Source: Fredericiella sp038205395 (GTDB lineage: Bacteria > Chloroflexota > Anaerolineae > Caldilineales > Caldilineaceae). Taken from it: 64,000 nucleotides of DNA. Both the position numbers and the translations under genes were made by a program. Of the stretch, positions 33,192 through 41,006 are shown one piece after another. The notes beneath the pieces are model-generated. The model was not told the DNA's origin. It did not search any database and saw nothing but the letters and a program-made list of their open reading frames with translations. The first letter of the stretch is position 1; each line of letters starts with the position of its first letter. Where the stretch lies: contig JBBRBX010000009.1 of the NCBI GenBank assembly GCA_038205395.1, forward strand, positions 10,407 through 74,406, written 5' to 3'.

Positions 33192-35627
33192 TCAGCCTAC
33201 CATGCGCCGCGCGGACTGGATGTTGGGCAAATTCTCGATCTTGGTCAGAATGCGCGTGAGTTGGGAGACATCTTTGATCTCCAACGTGGCGCTGATCACC
33301 GCCAGATTGTCCTTCTGCCCCGTCAGCGCTTCAATGTTGCGCATATTGACATGCTCGTCGGCCACCAATGCCGCCACATCGCGCACCAGCCCGGAGCGGT
33401 CATAGGCGCTGACGTGCAGTTTGACCGGGTAGGTCTTTTCCTTTTCGGTCCCGGTCCAGCTTACATCGATCTTGCGCCCGCTGTTTAGAGATGCTTCGCG
33501 TGTCATGTTGGGGCAGTTTTTGAGATGAATGGTGACGCCGCGCCCGCGCGTGACATAGCCGACGATTTCGTCACCCGGCACCGGGTTGCAGCAGCGGCCC
33601 ATATTGGTCAGCAGCCCGTCCAACCCTTGCACGCGCAGCCCGTCTGTGCCGCCCTTGCTGGGGGTGGTGCGAAAAGCGACAAAGTCGAGCGGCGACAGCC
33701 GTTCTTGTTCGCGGCGTTCAAAATCAATTACCTTAGTGGCGATCTGCTGCGAGTTGATATCACCGTAGCCGATGGCGGCCAGCAGGTCGTCTACCTCCTC
33801 AAATTTGAACAGGCGGGCAAGTGTTTCAAAACTCATATCGGCGGAGAGGCGGTCGAGATCTTTTTCCAACGCCTGTTTGCCGCGCAGAATGTTGTCTTCG
33901 CGCCCCTGCTTGCGCAGCCAGTTGCGGATCTTGGCGCGCGCCCGCTGCGTCGCCGTAAATTCCAAGTCAGGGTTGAGCCAGTCGCGGCTAGGCCCCCCGC
34001 GCTTGGCGGCGATGATGGCAACTTGGTCACCGTTTTGGAGCTTAGTGTCGAGCGAGACCAGCCGCCCATTGACATTGGCGCCGCGGCAGAGATGGCCCAG
34101 TTCGGTGTGCACGGCATACGCAAAATCAATCGGGGTGGAGCCGGTGGGCAGATCGATGATATCGGCATTGGGTGTGAACACCAGCACGCGGTCGCTGAAG
34201 ACATCCGTCTTCATCCCGTCTACAAAATCATCCGAATCGTCGGCTGCCAGCGGCTCTTGCATCAGCTTGCGCAGATAGGCGATCTTCTCCAGCACATCCT
34301 TGCTGTGGGTGGCCTGTTCTTTGTATTGCCAGTGCGCGGCCACGCCCAGTTCCGCCGAATCATGCATTTCGCGCGTGCGAATCTGAATTTCCACCGGGCG
34401 ACCATCTTTTTTGATGCGTACACCGGTGTGCAGGCTGCGATACATGTTGTCTTTGGGATTGGCGATATAGTCGTCAAATTCACCGGGGATAGGGTGCCAC
34501 ATAGTGTGGACGACGCCCAGCGCCGCGTAGCACTCGGCTATCGTACCGACAATGATGCGGAAGCCATGCACATCATAAATCTGTTCAAAGCCGATGTTTT
34601 TGCGTTCCATCTTGCGATAGATCGAATAAATGTGTTTGGGCCGCCCATACACCTGGCCGTCGATGCCGGCATCGGCCAGCGCCCGTTCCAGTTCGCTGCG
34701 GATGCGTGTGACGAGTTTGCCGCGGTCGTTTTCCTTTTGTTGGATGGCGTTCTTAATCTCTTTGTAACTAGCAGGGTTGAGATAGCGGAAGCTGAGGTCC
34801 TCCAACTCTGACTTGATCTGCCAGATGCCCAGGCGATTGGCGATGGGGGCGTAGTAATCGAGCGTTTCGCGGGCGGTGCGCCGCCGTTGGTGTTCTTTTT
34901 GCCCGCTTAGCGTGCGCATATTGTGCAGCCGGTCGGCTAGTTTGATGATGAGTACGCGCAGGTCTTCGATGCTGGCCAGCATCATCTTGCGCAGCGATTC
35001 GGCCTTCTGATTGCTGACCGGGGCATCTAATTTACCCTGTTTTTCCTGAAGCTTTTTGAGTTTGGTGACGCCGTCCACCAATTTGGCGATGGTGGCGCCG
35101 AAGTGTATGCGGATATAGTCGATGTCAAACTCGGTGTCTTCGGCAACGTCATGCAGCAGCCCGGCGGCGAGCGCTTCGGGATCCATACGCAGTTCGGTGA
35201 GGATCAGATCGACTGCGATAGGGTGGGTAATATAGGGTTCGCCGCTGGAACGGCGCACCTCGCGATGGGCGTAGCTCGCCAGCAGATAGGCTCGCAGAAT
35301 CAGCTCTCTGTTTTCGGGTTTAAAGCCTTCCGGCAGCGCGTTCCACAGCGTTTCAAATGCTTGCCGTTCGTCCAGCGATGGTTCAATTGTAATCAGCGCC
35401 GAATTGTCGGCGATGGGCAGCGGCTTCATCTGGCGCAGCAACTGCCAGACAGGGGAAGCCGCTGCTCCCTCTGTGGCCGGTGTGGCGCTGGCCTGGCCAT
35501 ACTGCGCCGTGGTGTCGAGGTCGGAGTGCGCCGGCGGCAGATCGCGTGCTTCGGTGCAGGGCTGAGGTTCTTTCTCTTTGTTGACCGGCCTGGCAGCTTC
35601 ATTTGTGGTCGCAGTGGTTAATAACAC
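33192..35627 (-). CDS. Bifunctional-type Rel/SpoT (p)ppGpp synthetase-hydrolase
   Basis: An ~811-residue RSH enzyme that makes and degrades the alarmone (p)ppGpp. The hydrolase HD domain (about 95-290) is intact: YITHPIAVDLIL, LLHDVAEDT (His-Asp and Glu-Asp pairs) and LADRLHNMRTL. The synthetase domain holds YDVHGFRIIVGT and NPKDNMYRSLHT. TGS (about 490-555) and a C-terminal ACT domain (about 735-810) follow. The synthetase loop reads GEFDDYIANP, the acidic EXDD form usually found in synthetase-only RelA, instead of the RXKD of bifunctional enzymes. GTG at 35627 has AAGGAT at good spacing; an ATG three codons earlier is the alternative. Its own near-consensus promoter lies upstream. Confidence 0.93.
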   Translation of the reverse strand: MLLTTATTNEAARPVNKEKEPQPCTEARDLPPAHSDLDTTAQYGQASATPATEGAAASPVWQLLRQMKPLPIADNSALITIEPSLDERQAFETLWNALPEGFKPENRELILRAYLLASYAHREVRRSSGEPYITHPIAVDLILTELRMDPEALAAGLLHDVAEDTEFDIDYIRIHFGATIAKLVDGVTKLKKLQEKQGKLDAPVSNQKAESLRKMMLASIEDLRVLIIKLADRLHNMRTLSGQKEHQRRRTARETLDYYAPIANRLGIWQIKSELEDLSFRYLNPASYKEIKNAIQQKENDRGKLVTRIRSELERALADAGIDGQVYGRPKHIYSIYRKMERKNIGFEQIYDVHGFRIIVGTIAECYAALGVVHTMWHPIPGEFDDYIANPKDNMYRSLHTGVRIKKDGRPVEIQIRTREMHDSAELGVAAHWQYKEQATHSKDVLEKIAYLRKLMQEPLAADDSDDFVDGMKTDVFSDRVLVFTPNADIIDLPTGSTPIDFAYAVHTELGHLCRGANVNGRLVSLDTKLQNGDQVAIIAAKRGGPSRDWLNPDLEFTATQRARAKIRNWLRKQGREDNILRGKQALEKDLDRLSADMSFETLARLFKFEEVDDLLAAIGYGDINSQQIATKVIDFERREQERLSPLDFVAFRTTPSKGGTDGLRVQGLDGLLTNMGRCCNPVPGDEIVGYVTRGRGVTIHLKNCPNMTREASLNSGRKIDVSWTGTEKEKTYPVKLHVSAYDRSGLVRDVAALVADEHVNMRNIEALTGQKDNLAVISATLEIKDVSQLTRILTKIENLPNIQSARRMVG

Positions 35628-35729
35628 AGTAAACATCCTTATTACGAATTGCCCCTGGCATTTGCGCCGCCGGCGGGCAGCTCGTCACACCCCTCCGCTC
35701 AGCCGGGATCACATCCATCAGGCACAGTC

Positions 35730-35758
35730 ATTATACCCGGATGCGAAAAGCGAAGCAA
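35730..35758 (-). promoter_or_regulatory. Promoter of rel
   Basis: On the minus strand TTGCTT (35753-35758), a 17-base spacer and a perfect TATAAT (35730-35735) give a leader of about 95 bases to the rel start. Rel can thus be made independently of miaA, which lies upstream in the same direction. Confidence 0.75.
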
Positions 35759-35814
35759 TCGCTAGGAAAGTGCCGGTGGGCGCGGCAAAGCAAGGCAATT
35801 TCTAAGCCTGTCCA

Positions 35815-36783
35815 TCACGGTTCCGATTGCTCGCCCGCGCCTTTTGCCGCCAGCCAATCGCGGGCCAATTGCTCGACGGCGTCGGGGGGTGCGGCGGCCA
35901 GGTCTACCCAGTGCAGCGCCGGCAGCTTGCGCAGCCAGGTCATCTGGTGGCGCACAAACCGGTGCGTTTCGGTTTGGATGCGCGCCACCGCCGTCGCCAG
36001 GCTGAGCCGTCCTTCCAGATAGCCGATCATCTCGCGATAGCCAAGGCTGGTCATCGCTGGCAGATTGGGCGCATAGCCCGCCGCCAGCAGCCGCTCCGTC
36101 TCAGCCACCAGACCTGCCGCCACCATCTGCTCGACACGGGCGTCGATGCGCTGGTGCAGCACACTGCGCTCGCGCGTCAGGGCAATCTGCAAAATGCGGT
36201 AGGGCGGCGGCGCCATCCCTTCTAAGGCTACTTTGGACTGGCCGGTGATCAGCACGATCTCCAGCGCGCGCAGCACGCGGCGCGGGTTGCGCAGGTCGAT
36301 CTGCGCCGCAGTGGTCGGGTCGATCTGCTGCAAGCGCACAGCCAGCGCCTCCACCCCCGCTTGCGCCAGTTCTTCCTCCAGCCGGGCACGCAGTTCCGGA
36401 TCAGGGGGCACGGCTGGGATGCGCAGCCCAGCCGCGACCGCACGTACATAGAGGACGCTGCCGCCGACTACAAATGGTACATGGCCGCGGCGGTGAATGG
36501 CGTCGATGGCGCTGTAGGCAAGCTGCTGATATTCGGCCAGTGTCAGCACCTGGTTTGGGTCGCGCAGGTCGAGCAGGTGATGGGGCACGCGCGCCTGTTC
36601 GGCTTGCGTCGCCTTCGCCGTGCCGATGTCCATGCCGCGGTAAATCTGCCGGCTGTCGGCGCTGATAACCTCACCTTGCAGCTGCTCGCACAGCCGCAGG
36701 CTCAACTCGGTCTTGCCGGCGGCGGTGGGGCCGACCAGCACGACCAAAGGTGGCTGCTGCGGACCGGCGCCGGGGCTATTCAT
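35815..36783 (-). CDS. miaA: tRNA dimethylallyltransferase
   Basis: A 322-residue MiaA, which adds dimethylallyl to A37 of tRNAs reading UNN codons. The P-loop is LVGPTAAGKTELS, followed by EVISADSRQIYRGMDIGTAK (catalytic Asp and substrate residues) and HHLLDLRDPNQVLTLAEY. A motif normally written GGTGLY reads GGSVLYVRA here, a modest departure. RNPRRVLRALEI and the C-terminal LGYREMIGYLEGRLSL plus RQMTWLRK-type end (here RHQMTWLRKLPALHW) complete the family pattern. The start ATG overlaps the yraN end by eight bases. It is the last gene of the rnhB-yraN-miaA run. Confidence 0.93.
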   Translation of the reverse strand: MNSPGAGPQQPPLVVLVGPTAAGKTELSLRLCEQLQGEVISADSRQIYRGMDIGTAKATQAEQARVPHHLLDLRDPNQVLTLAEYQQLAYSAIDAIHRRGHVPFVVGGSVLYVRAVAAGLRIPAVPPDPELRARLEEELAQAGVEALAVRLQQIDPTTAAQIDLRNPRRVLRALEIVLITGQSKVALEGMAPPPYRILQIALTRERSVLHQRIDARVEQMVAAGLVAETERLLAAGYAPNLPAMTSLGYREMIGYLEGRLSLATAVARIQTETHRFVRHQMTWLRKLPALHWVDLAAAPPDAVEQLARDWLAAKGAGEQSEP

Positions 36784-37183
36784 CGCGCACCGCGTGGCGG
36801 ATATGTTCGACGCTGAGCAGTTGGCCATGTATATCCATCTGCACGGCGACTACATCAATGCGCCAGGGGCCGCGCCAGCCGCTCTGCTGCACATAGCTGC
36901 GCGCCACCTGGCGCAGCTTCTGCTGTTTGCGGCGCACGATCGACTGCAAGGCGGTGCCGTAGGCATCCCCGCGCCGTGTGCGCACCTCGACAATTACCAG
37001 CCAGGTGGTGGAGGGCAGCCCTTGCACAAAATCGGGGCCGTCCTCGTGGGCGATGATGTCGATCTCGCCGGCGGGGCAGCGCCAGTTGCGGGTGACGACG
37101 GCCAGCCCTGCCTGCTGCAATGCCTGGGCGGCAATCTGTTCGCCGGCTGCGCCCAGGCTGCGGCGCCCATCCTGCCCACTCAT
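36776..37183 (-). CDS. yraN: UPF0102 (YraN) family nuclease-like protein
   Basis: A 135-residue UPF0102 protein with a restriction-endonuclease-like fold. LGAAGEQIAAQALQQAGLAVV, then RNWRCPAGEIDIIAHE and TWLVIVEVRTRRGDAYG give the E...D-x-ExK-like pattern. The usual VEVKxR appears as VEVRTR, with Arg replacing the Lys. DVVAVQMD closes the domain. Its ATG overlaps the rnhB stop (ATGA), and its 3' end overlaps miaA by eight bases. Its function is unproven; DNA repair or uptake is suggested by neighbours in many genomes, including dprA nearby here. Confidence 0.9.
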   Translation of the reverse strand: MSGQDGRRSLGAAGEQIAAQALQQAGLAVVTRNWRCPAGEIDIIAHEDGPDFVQGLPSTTWLVIVEVRTRRGDAYGTALQSIVRRKQQKLRQVARSYVQQSGWRGPWRIDVVAVQMDIHGQLLSVEHIRHAVRDE

Positions 37184-37833
37184 GCGAGGCCGGCCTGCGG
37201 GAAGAGCGTCGCCGCCTGGGCAATGGGGGCAAAGCTGTAGCGGTGTTGGGGGCAAGGGCCGCAGTGGGCAAGCGCCGTCAGATGGGCGGGCGCCCCGTAG
37301 CCTTTGTGGCGGGCAAAACCATAAGCGGGGAATTGGCTATCCAGCGCCACCATGTGCGCGTCACGCGTCACTTTGGCCAGAACAGAGGCTGCGGCGACGG
37401 ACACCATGCTGCGGTCAGCCTTGGCGCAACTGAACTGGGGAATGGAGACCAACGGCAGGCGCACCCAGTCGATGAGCAGAAAGCGCGGCTGGGGCGACAA
37501 TTCGGCAATGGCGGCCTGCATGGCCTGGCGGGTAGCCGCGGCGATACCGGCGCTGTCAATCTGCGCAGCCGCAACCAGGACGACGGCCCAAGCCAGGGCC
37601 GCGGCTTGAATCTGAGGGGCGAGCGCGGTGCGCTGGGCGGGCGTCAGCAGTTTGCTGTCGCGCACCTTGCGCCAGAGGGGCAGATCGGCGCTCTCCGGCG
37701 CCACGATCACGGCGGCGGCGGCGACCGGTCCCGCCAATGCCCCGCACCCCGCCTCGTCGACTCCCGCCACCCAACGGCAGCCGCTCTCCCAGCGGAGCCG
37801 TTCCTGCTCAAATGTAGGGGTGTGCGTATTCAT
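37180..37833 (-). CDS. rnhB: Ribonuclease HII
   Basis: A 217-residue RNase HII, which nicks DNA at single ribonucleotides to begin their removal. The four acidic catalytic residues are present: Asp26 and Glu27 in GVDEAG, Asp in FLLIDWVRL, and Asp in AKVTRDAHM. The substrate-recognition GRG motif that normally follows (DEAGRGPLAG) reads DEAGCGALAG, so Cys30 replaces the Arg by a single-base change (TGC for CGC). YGFARHKGYGAPAHL is the conserved C-terminal helix. ATG at 37833 is preferred. The gene is divergent from ffh across a 301-base gap and overlaps yraN. Confidence 0.9.
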   Translation of the reverse strand: MNTHTPTFEQERLRWESGCRWVAGVDEAGCGALAGPVAAAAVIVAPESADLPLWRKVRDSKLLTPAQRTALAPQIQAAALAWAVVLVAAAQIDSAGIAAATRQAMQAAIAELSPQPRFLLIDWVRLPLVSIPQFSCAKADRSMVSVAAASVLAKVTRDAHMVALDSQFPAYGFARHKGYGAPAHLTALAHCGPCPQHRYSFAPIAQAATLFPQAGLA

Positions 37834-38134
37834 CAGCCATATCCCAACTGGGTTGTCTTGCGTGCGGCAGGCAACCAACGGCCTGCTGCGCAAGAAAGAT
37901 ACCGCCGTTTGGCCCCCTGCGCAAGAGGATGGAGAAGGCGAGTGTGACTGCCCGCAACTGTCTCCCCTGTTTGACCGCTGCGGCGCAATTGGCTATACTG
38001 TGCTGTGGATTGCGCCCAATGGCCGGCAGGCGGGTTGTGCCGCGCGGCGGGCGCATGATTTTTGCTGGGTGTAGTTGTGCCCGTGTACGACTGTTGCGGA
38101 GTACGACCGTTCTGTCTGTTGTGGAGACGCCACG
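37834..38134. other. Divergent rnhB-ffh intergenic region
   Basis: This 301-base gap holds the ffh promoter at 37971-37999 and a ~130-base ffh leader. I looked for an SRP RNA core or a tRNA here and saw none. No clear rnhB promoter is visible. Confidence 0.6.
37971..37999 (+). promoter_or_regulatory. Near-consensus promoter of the ffh operon
   Basis: TTGACC (five of six), exactly 17 bases, then TATACT (five of six). Transcription should begin near 38006 and drive ffh, rpsP, khpA and perhaps further genes. Confidence 0.8.
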
Positions 38135-39577
38135 GTGTTTGAGAATTTAACCGACAAACTGCAAAGTGTTTTTGACCGTCTGGCCAGCAAGGGCAAGCTG
38201 AGCGAGAGCGACGTCAATGTCGCCATGCGCGAGGTGCGCCTGGCGCTGTTGGAGGCCGACGTCAACTACAAGGTCGTCAAGGAGTTTGTCGATAAGGTCA
38301 AGGAACGCTCCATCGGCGCGGAGGTCATGCAGAGCCTGACACCGGCGCAGACGGTGGTCAAGATCGTCCACGAGGAGTTGATTGAACTGCTGGGCAAGCC
38401 GGCTCCGCTTAACAGCAGCGGCCAGCCACCCACGGTGATTATGCTGGTGGGCTTGCAGGGTGCAGGCAAAACGACGATGGCTGCCAAACTGGCTTTGCGG
38501 CTGCGCAAGAACGGCCAGCGCCCGCTGCTGGTGGCTGCCGACATCTACCGCCCTGCCGCCATCAAGCAGTTGGAGGTGTTGGGCAAGCAGATCGAGGTGC
38601 CGGTGTACGCCGAAGGCACAAATACGCCCCCTTCGACAATTGCCAAGAACGCGCTCAAATTGGCGCGCGAAAAAGCCTACACCACCGTGCTGATCGACAC
38701 CGCCGGCCGTTTGCAGATCGACGACGCGCTCATGCAGGAATTGGAGCAGGTGCGCATGGTGGCGCGCCCCGCCGACATTCTGTTGGTGGTGGACGCCATG
38801 ACCGGTCAGGAAGCAGTCAATGTGGCCGAAGGTTTCAACCTGCGGGTGCCCCTCACCGGGCTGGTGATGACCAAGATCGACGGCGACGCGCGCGGCGGCG
38901 CCGCCCTCAGCGTGCGCCAGGTGACCGGCGTGCCGATCAAGTTCCTGGGCACGGGCGAGAAGATCGCCGACCTGGAGCCGTATGAGCCGGAACGGCTGGC
39001 CGGGCGCATCCTGGGCATGGGCGATATGCTTACGCTGATTGAGCGCGCGCAGGATAGCATCAGCGAAGATGACGCCGCTGCGATGGAGAAACGGCTCTCC
39101 GAAGGCAGCTTTGATTTTGAAGATTTTTTGGATCAACTCAAGCAGCTCAAAAAGCTGGGGCCAATCACCGATCTGATGGGCATGATCCCCGGTCTGAACA
39201 AGATGACCAAGGGGCTGGACCCGCAGTTGGCACAGAACAGCCTCAAACGCACCGAGGCCATCATCAACAGCATGACCTTTGCCGAACGGCGTATGCCCGA
39301 CCTGCTCAACGCCAGCCGCCGCCGCCGCATTGCCGCCGGCAGCGGCACTACCGTGCAAGATATCAACATGCTGGTCAAGCAGTTCCGCGACATGCAGAAG
39401 ATGATGAAACAGATGGGCGTAATGGGCATGGGGCAGGGCAAAAAGAAGAAGGGCAAACAGGGACGTCTGCCTATGAATCCGGGCAAAGGCGGTCTGGGCA
39501 AGGGCACAGGCGGTCTGCCCAGCGGTCTGCCGGACAACTGGATGGATATGTTTAAGGGAGGAAGCGGCGGCGATTGA
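38135..39577 (+). CDS. ffh: Signal recognition particle protein Ffh
   Basis: A 480-residue GTPase that, with SRP RNA, delivers nascent membrane proteins to FtsY. The GTG start has GGAG eight bases upstream; a longer frame adds 20 Cys-rich residues before the conserved FENLTDKLQ. The N domain is followed by the G domain: LVGLQGAGKTTMAAKLA (P-loop), DTAGRLQID, and TKIDGDARGGAALSV. The Met-rich M domain begins near 320, with LLNASRRRRIAAGSGTTVQDIN for RNA binding, and ends in a long Gly/Lys/Met tail. It leads the block rpsP-khpA-rimM. Confidence 0.95.
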   Translation: MFENLTDKLQSVFDRLASKGKLSESDVNVAMREVRLALLEADVNYKVVKEFVDKVKERSIGAEVMQSLTPAQTVVKIVHEELIELLGKPAPLNSSGQPPTVIMLVGLQGAGKTTMAAKLALRLRKNGQRPLLVAADIYRPAAIKQLEVLGKQIEVPVYAEGTNTPPSTIAKNALKLAREKAYTTVLIDTAGRLQIDDALMQELEQVRMVARPADILLVVDAMTGQEAVNVAEGFNLRVPLTGLVMTKIDGDARGGAALSVRQVTGVPIKFLGTGEKIADLEPYEPERLAGRILGMGDMLTLIERAQDSISEDDAAAMEKRLSEGSFDFEDFLDQLKQLKKLGPITDLMGMIPGLNKMTKGLDPQLAQNSLKRTEAIINSMTFAERRMPDLLNASRRRRIAAGSGTTVQDINMLVKQFRDMQKMMKQMGVMGMGQGKKKKGKQGRLPMNPGKGGLGKGTGGLPSGLPDNWMDMFKGGSGGD

Positions 39578-39723
39578 CGGTTGACCAGGCGCAAGACGCC
39601 GTTCGTTTCCTTTGAAAGATAGATTGATCATTACAAGAGAGATTGCTGCAAAGCTGCTGAATTGAGCAGATTGCACTGGATGGCACAGAGTCAACAACCA
39701 TTGGTTGAAGGAGTATACAAAAC

Positions 39724-40038
39724 GTGGTTCGTATTCGCTTGCGCCGCATGGGCGCCAAAAAATCCCCCCATTATCGCATTGTCGTGACCGACCGCCGCTC
39801 GCCGCGTGACGGCCGTTTTATTGAGGCTATCGGCGCCTACAACCCGCACACGCAGCCGGAGACTGTCACCTTGCAGACTGACCGCGCCGCTTTCTGGCTG
39901 AGCCAGGGCGCGCAGGTCAGTGAAGGCGCCGTGCGTATCCTGCGCCGCGCCAACCTGGTGGACAAGAACGGCAAAGCCATTCCGCAAGCTGCGGCTGAGA
40001 GTTCCGCGACGCAGCCGGGCGCAGGCGCGGCGGCCTAG
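39724..40038 (+). CDS. rpsP: 30S ribosomal protein S16
   Basis: A 104-residue S16. VRIRLRRMGAKKSPHYRIVV at the N-terminus, RDGRFIEAIGAYNP, and the C-terminal WLSQGAQVSEGAVRILRRANLV are the family pattern. The GTG start is preceded by AAGGAG ten bases upstream. A palindrome, CAACCATTGGTTG (39695-39707), lies directly before that ribosome site. Residues after ~82 are an Ala-rich tail. The KH-domain gene starts three bases after its stop. Confidence 0.96.
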   Translation: MVRIRLRRMGAKKSPHYRIVVTDRRSPRDGRFIEAIGAYNPHTQPETVTLQTDRAAFWLSQGAQVSEGAVRILRRANLVDKNGKAIPQAAAESSATQPGAGAAA

Positions 40039-40041
40039 GCG

Positions 40042-40272
40042 ATGATGGAAGATCTCATTCGTTTTCTCTCGCGCTCGCTGGTCGAGCAGCCGGATCGGGT
40101 GCGGGTCTACAGTAAGGAAACTCGGCGCGAGACGATCATCAAGCTGCAGGTAGCGCAGGGAGATGTCGGGCGTGTGGTCGGGCGCAGCGGACGCGTGGCC
40201 AATGCCATGCGCTCGCTGCTGGACGTTGCCGCCCGCCACAGCGACAAACCGGTGATTTTGGAGATCGACTGA
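40042..40272 (+). CDS. khpA: KH-domain RNA-binding protein KhpA
   Basis: A 76-residue single-KH protein, the usual neighbour of rpsP. GDVGRVVGRSGRVANAMRSLL contains the GxxG loop (GRSG) of the RNA-binding fold. KhpA works with KhpB in cell-length and division control in Gram-positives, as far as known from that family. Two adjacent ATG codons (40042, 40045) are possible starts. A large stem-loop with a T-tail follows its stop. Confidence 0.93.
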   Translation: MMEDLIRFLSRSLVEQPDRVRVYSKETRRETIIKLQVAQGDVGRVVGRSGRVANAMRSLLDVAARHSDKPVILEID

Positions 40273-40292
40273 GTAAACGGATTTTCCTAGCC

Positions 40293-40374
40293 GAATTTCC
40301 GGAAAGTGGTTGGCGTACAGCTTGCCTGTACCAGCGAGCGCTGCTGCCGGCCTCTTCCCGGAAATTCTTTTTTT
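40293..40374 (+). terminator. Large T-tailed stem-loop between khpA and rimM
   Basis: GAATTTCCGGAAAG (40293-40306) and CTTCCCGGAAATTC (40354-40367) pair at 13 of 14 positions, closing a 47-base loop, and seven T residues follow directly. Inside the loop GTACAG and CTGTAC can make a second stem. It sits 20 bases after the khpA stop and ends 11 bases before rimM. It could end the ffh-rpsP-khpA message or attenuate entry into rimM. The loop is unusually large for a plain terminator. Confidence 0.75.
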
Positions 40375-40385
40375 AAAACTCTTTT

Positions 40386-40997
40386 ATGAACGCACACTCT
40401 TCCGATGGCGGCGCGCGCCGGGCCGGCCGCGGCGACCAAACCAATGTTTATTATGTGCGAAACAAGGCTGTGGTCGTCCCCCCCGGCTATTTGGTTGTGG
40501 GGCAGATTATCGGTGTGCATGGGCTGAACGGTGAACTGAAGGTGGAACTCTACACCGACTACACCGAACGTTTCGCCACCGGTTCACGGTTGTTTTTGGG
40601 CGAGGCGCTGGAGCCGGTGACGGTGGAGTCGATGCGCCCGCACAAGAGCAACCTGCTGGTGCGGCTGGCCGAGGTGGAAGATCGCGACGCGGCGGAGTCG
40701 GTGCGCGGGCTGTGGCTGTATGTGACCGAAGGCGATGCCGCCGTACTCGAAGAAGGTGCTTACTGGATTCACGACATTCTCGGTCTGCGTGTGGTGACGG
40801 CTGACGGCCTCGAAATCGGGGTGATCGACGATGTCTTTGCGACCGGGGCCAATGACGTTTATGTCGTGCGCCCCAGCGGGACGGTTAACCAGGGGCGCGA
40901 TGTGTTGCTGCCCGCTATCGCCGATGTGGTGGATCATGTTGACCTGGCCGCAGGTGTGATGGTCATTCACTTGCTGGATGGGCTGATCGACGTGTAA
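40386..40997 (+). CDS. rimM: 16S rRNA processing protein RimM
   Basis: A 203-residue RimM needed for maturation of the 30S head, where it contacts S19. The N-terminal barrel begins YLVVGQIIGVHGLNGELKVE and the PRC barrel follows at about 110 (AYWIHDILGLRVVTADGLEIG), with DVLLPAIADVV and the closing VIHLLDGLIDV. The ATG used leaves ~30 residues before the conserved start that look unstructured, and no ribosome site is clear; an internal start is possible. The dprA gene begins nine bases after its stop. Confidence 0.9.
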   Translation: MNAHSSDGGARRAGRGDQTNVYYVRNKAVVVPPGYLVVGQIIGVHGLNGELKVELYTDYTERFATGSRLFLGEALEPVTVESMRPHKSNLLVRLAEVEDRDAAESVRGLWLYVTEGDAAVLEEGAYWIHDILGLRVVTADGLEIGVIDDVFATGANDVYVVRPSGTVNQGRDVLLPAIADVVDHVDLAAGVMVIHLLDGLIDV

Positions 40998-41006
40998 ACT
41001 AAGGCT

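Noticed and set aside
37834..38134. SRP RNA gene beside ffh
   Set aside because: The conserved core of bacterial SRP RNA is not present; only a promoter and leader are visible.
38147..39697. A 516-codon minus-strand frame opposite ffh
   Set aside because: Ffh is unmistakable on the plus strand, and the opposite frame has no start signal or family features.
39695..39707. Palindrome CAACCATTGGTTG next to the rpsP ribosome site as an autoregulatory operator
   Set aside because: Only 13 bases, single copy, and no known S16 autoregulation of this form; noted in the rpsP entry only.
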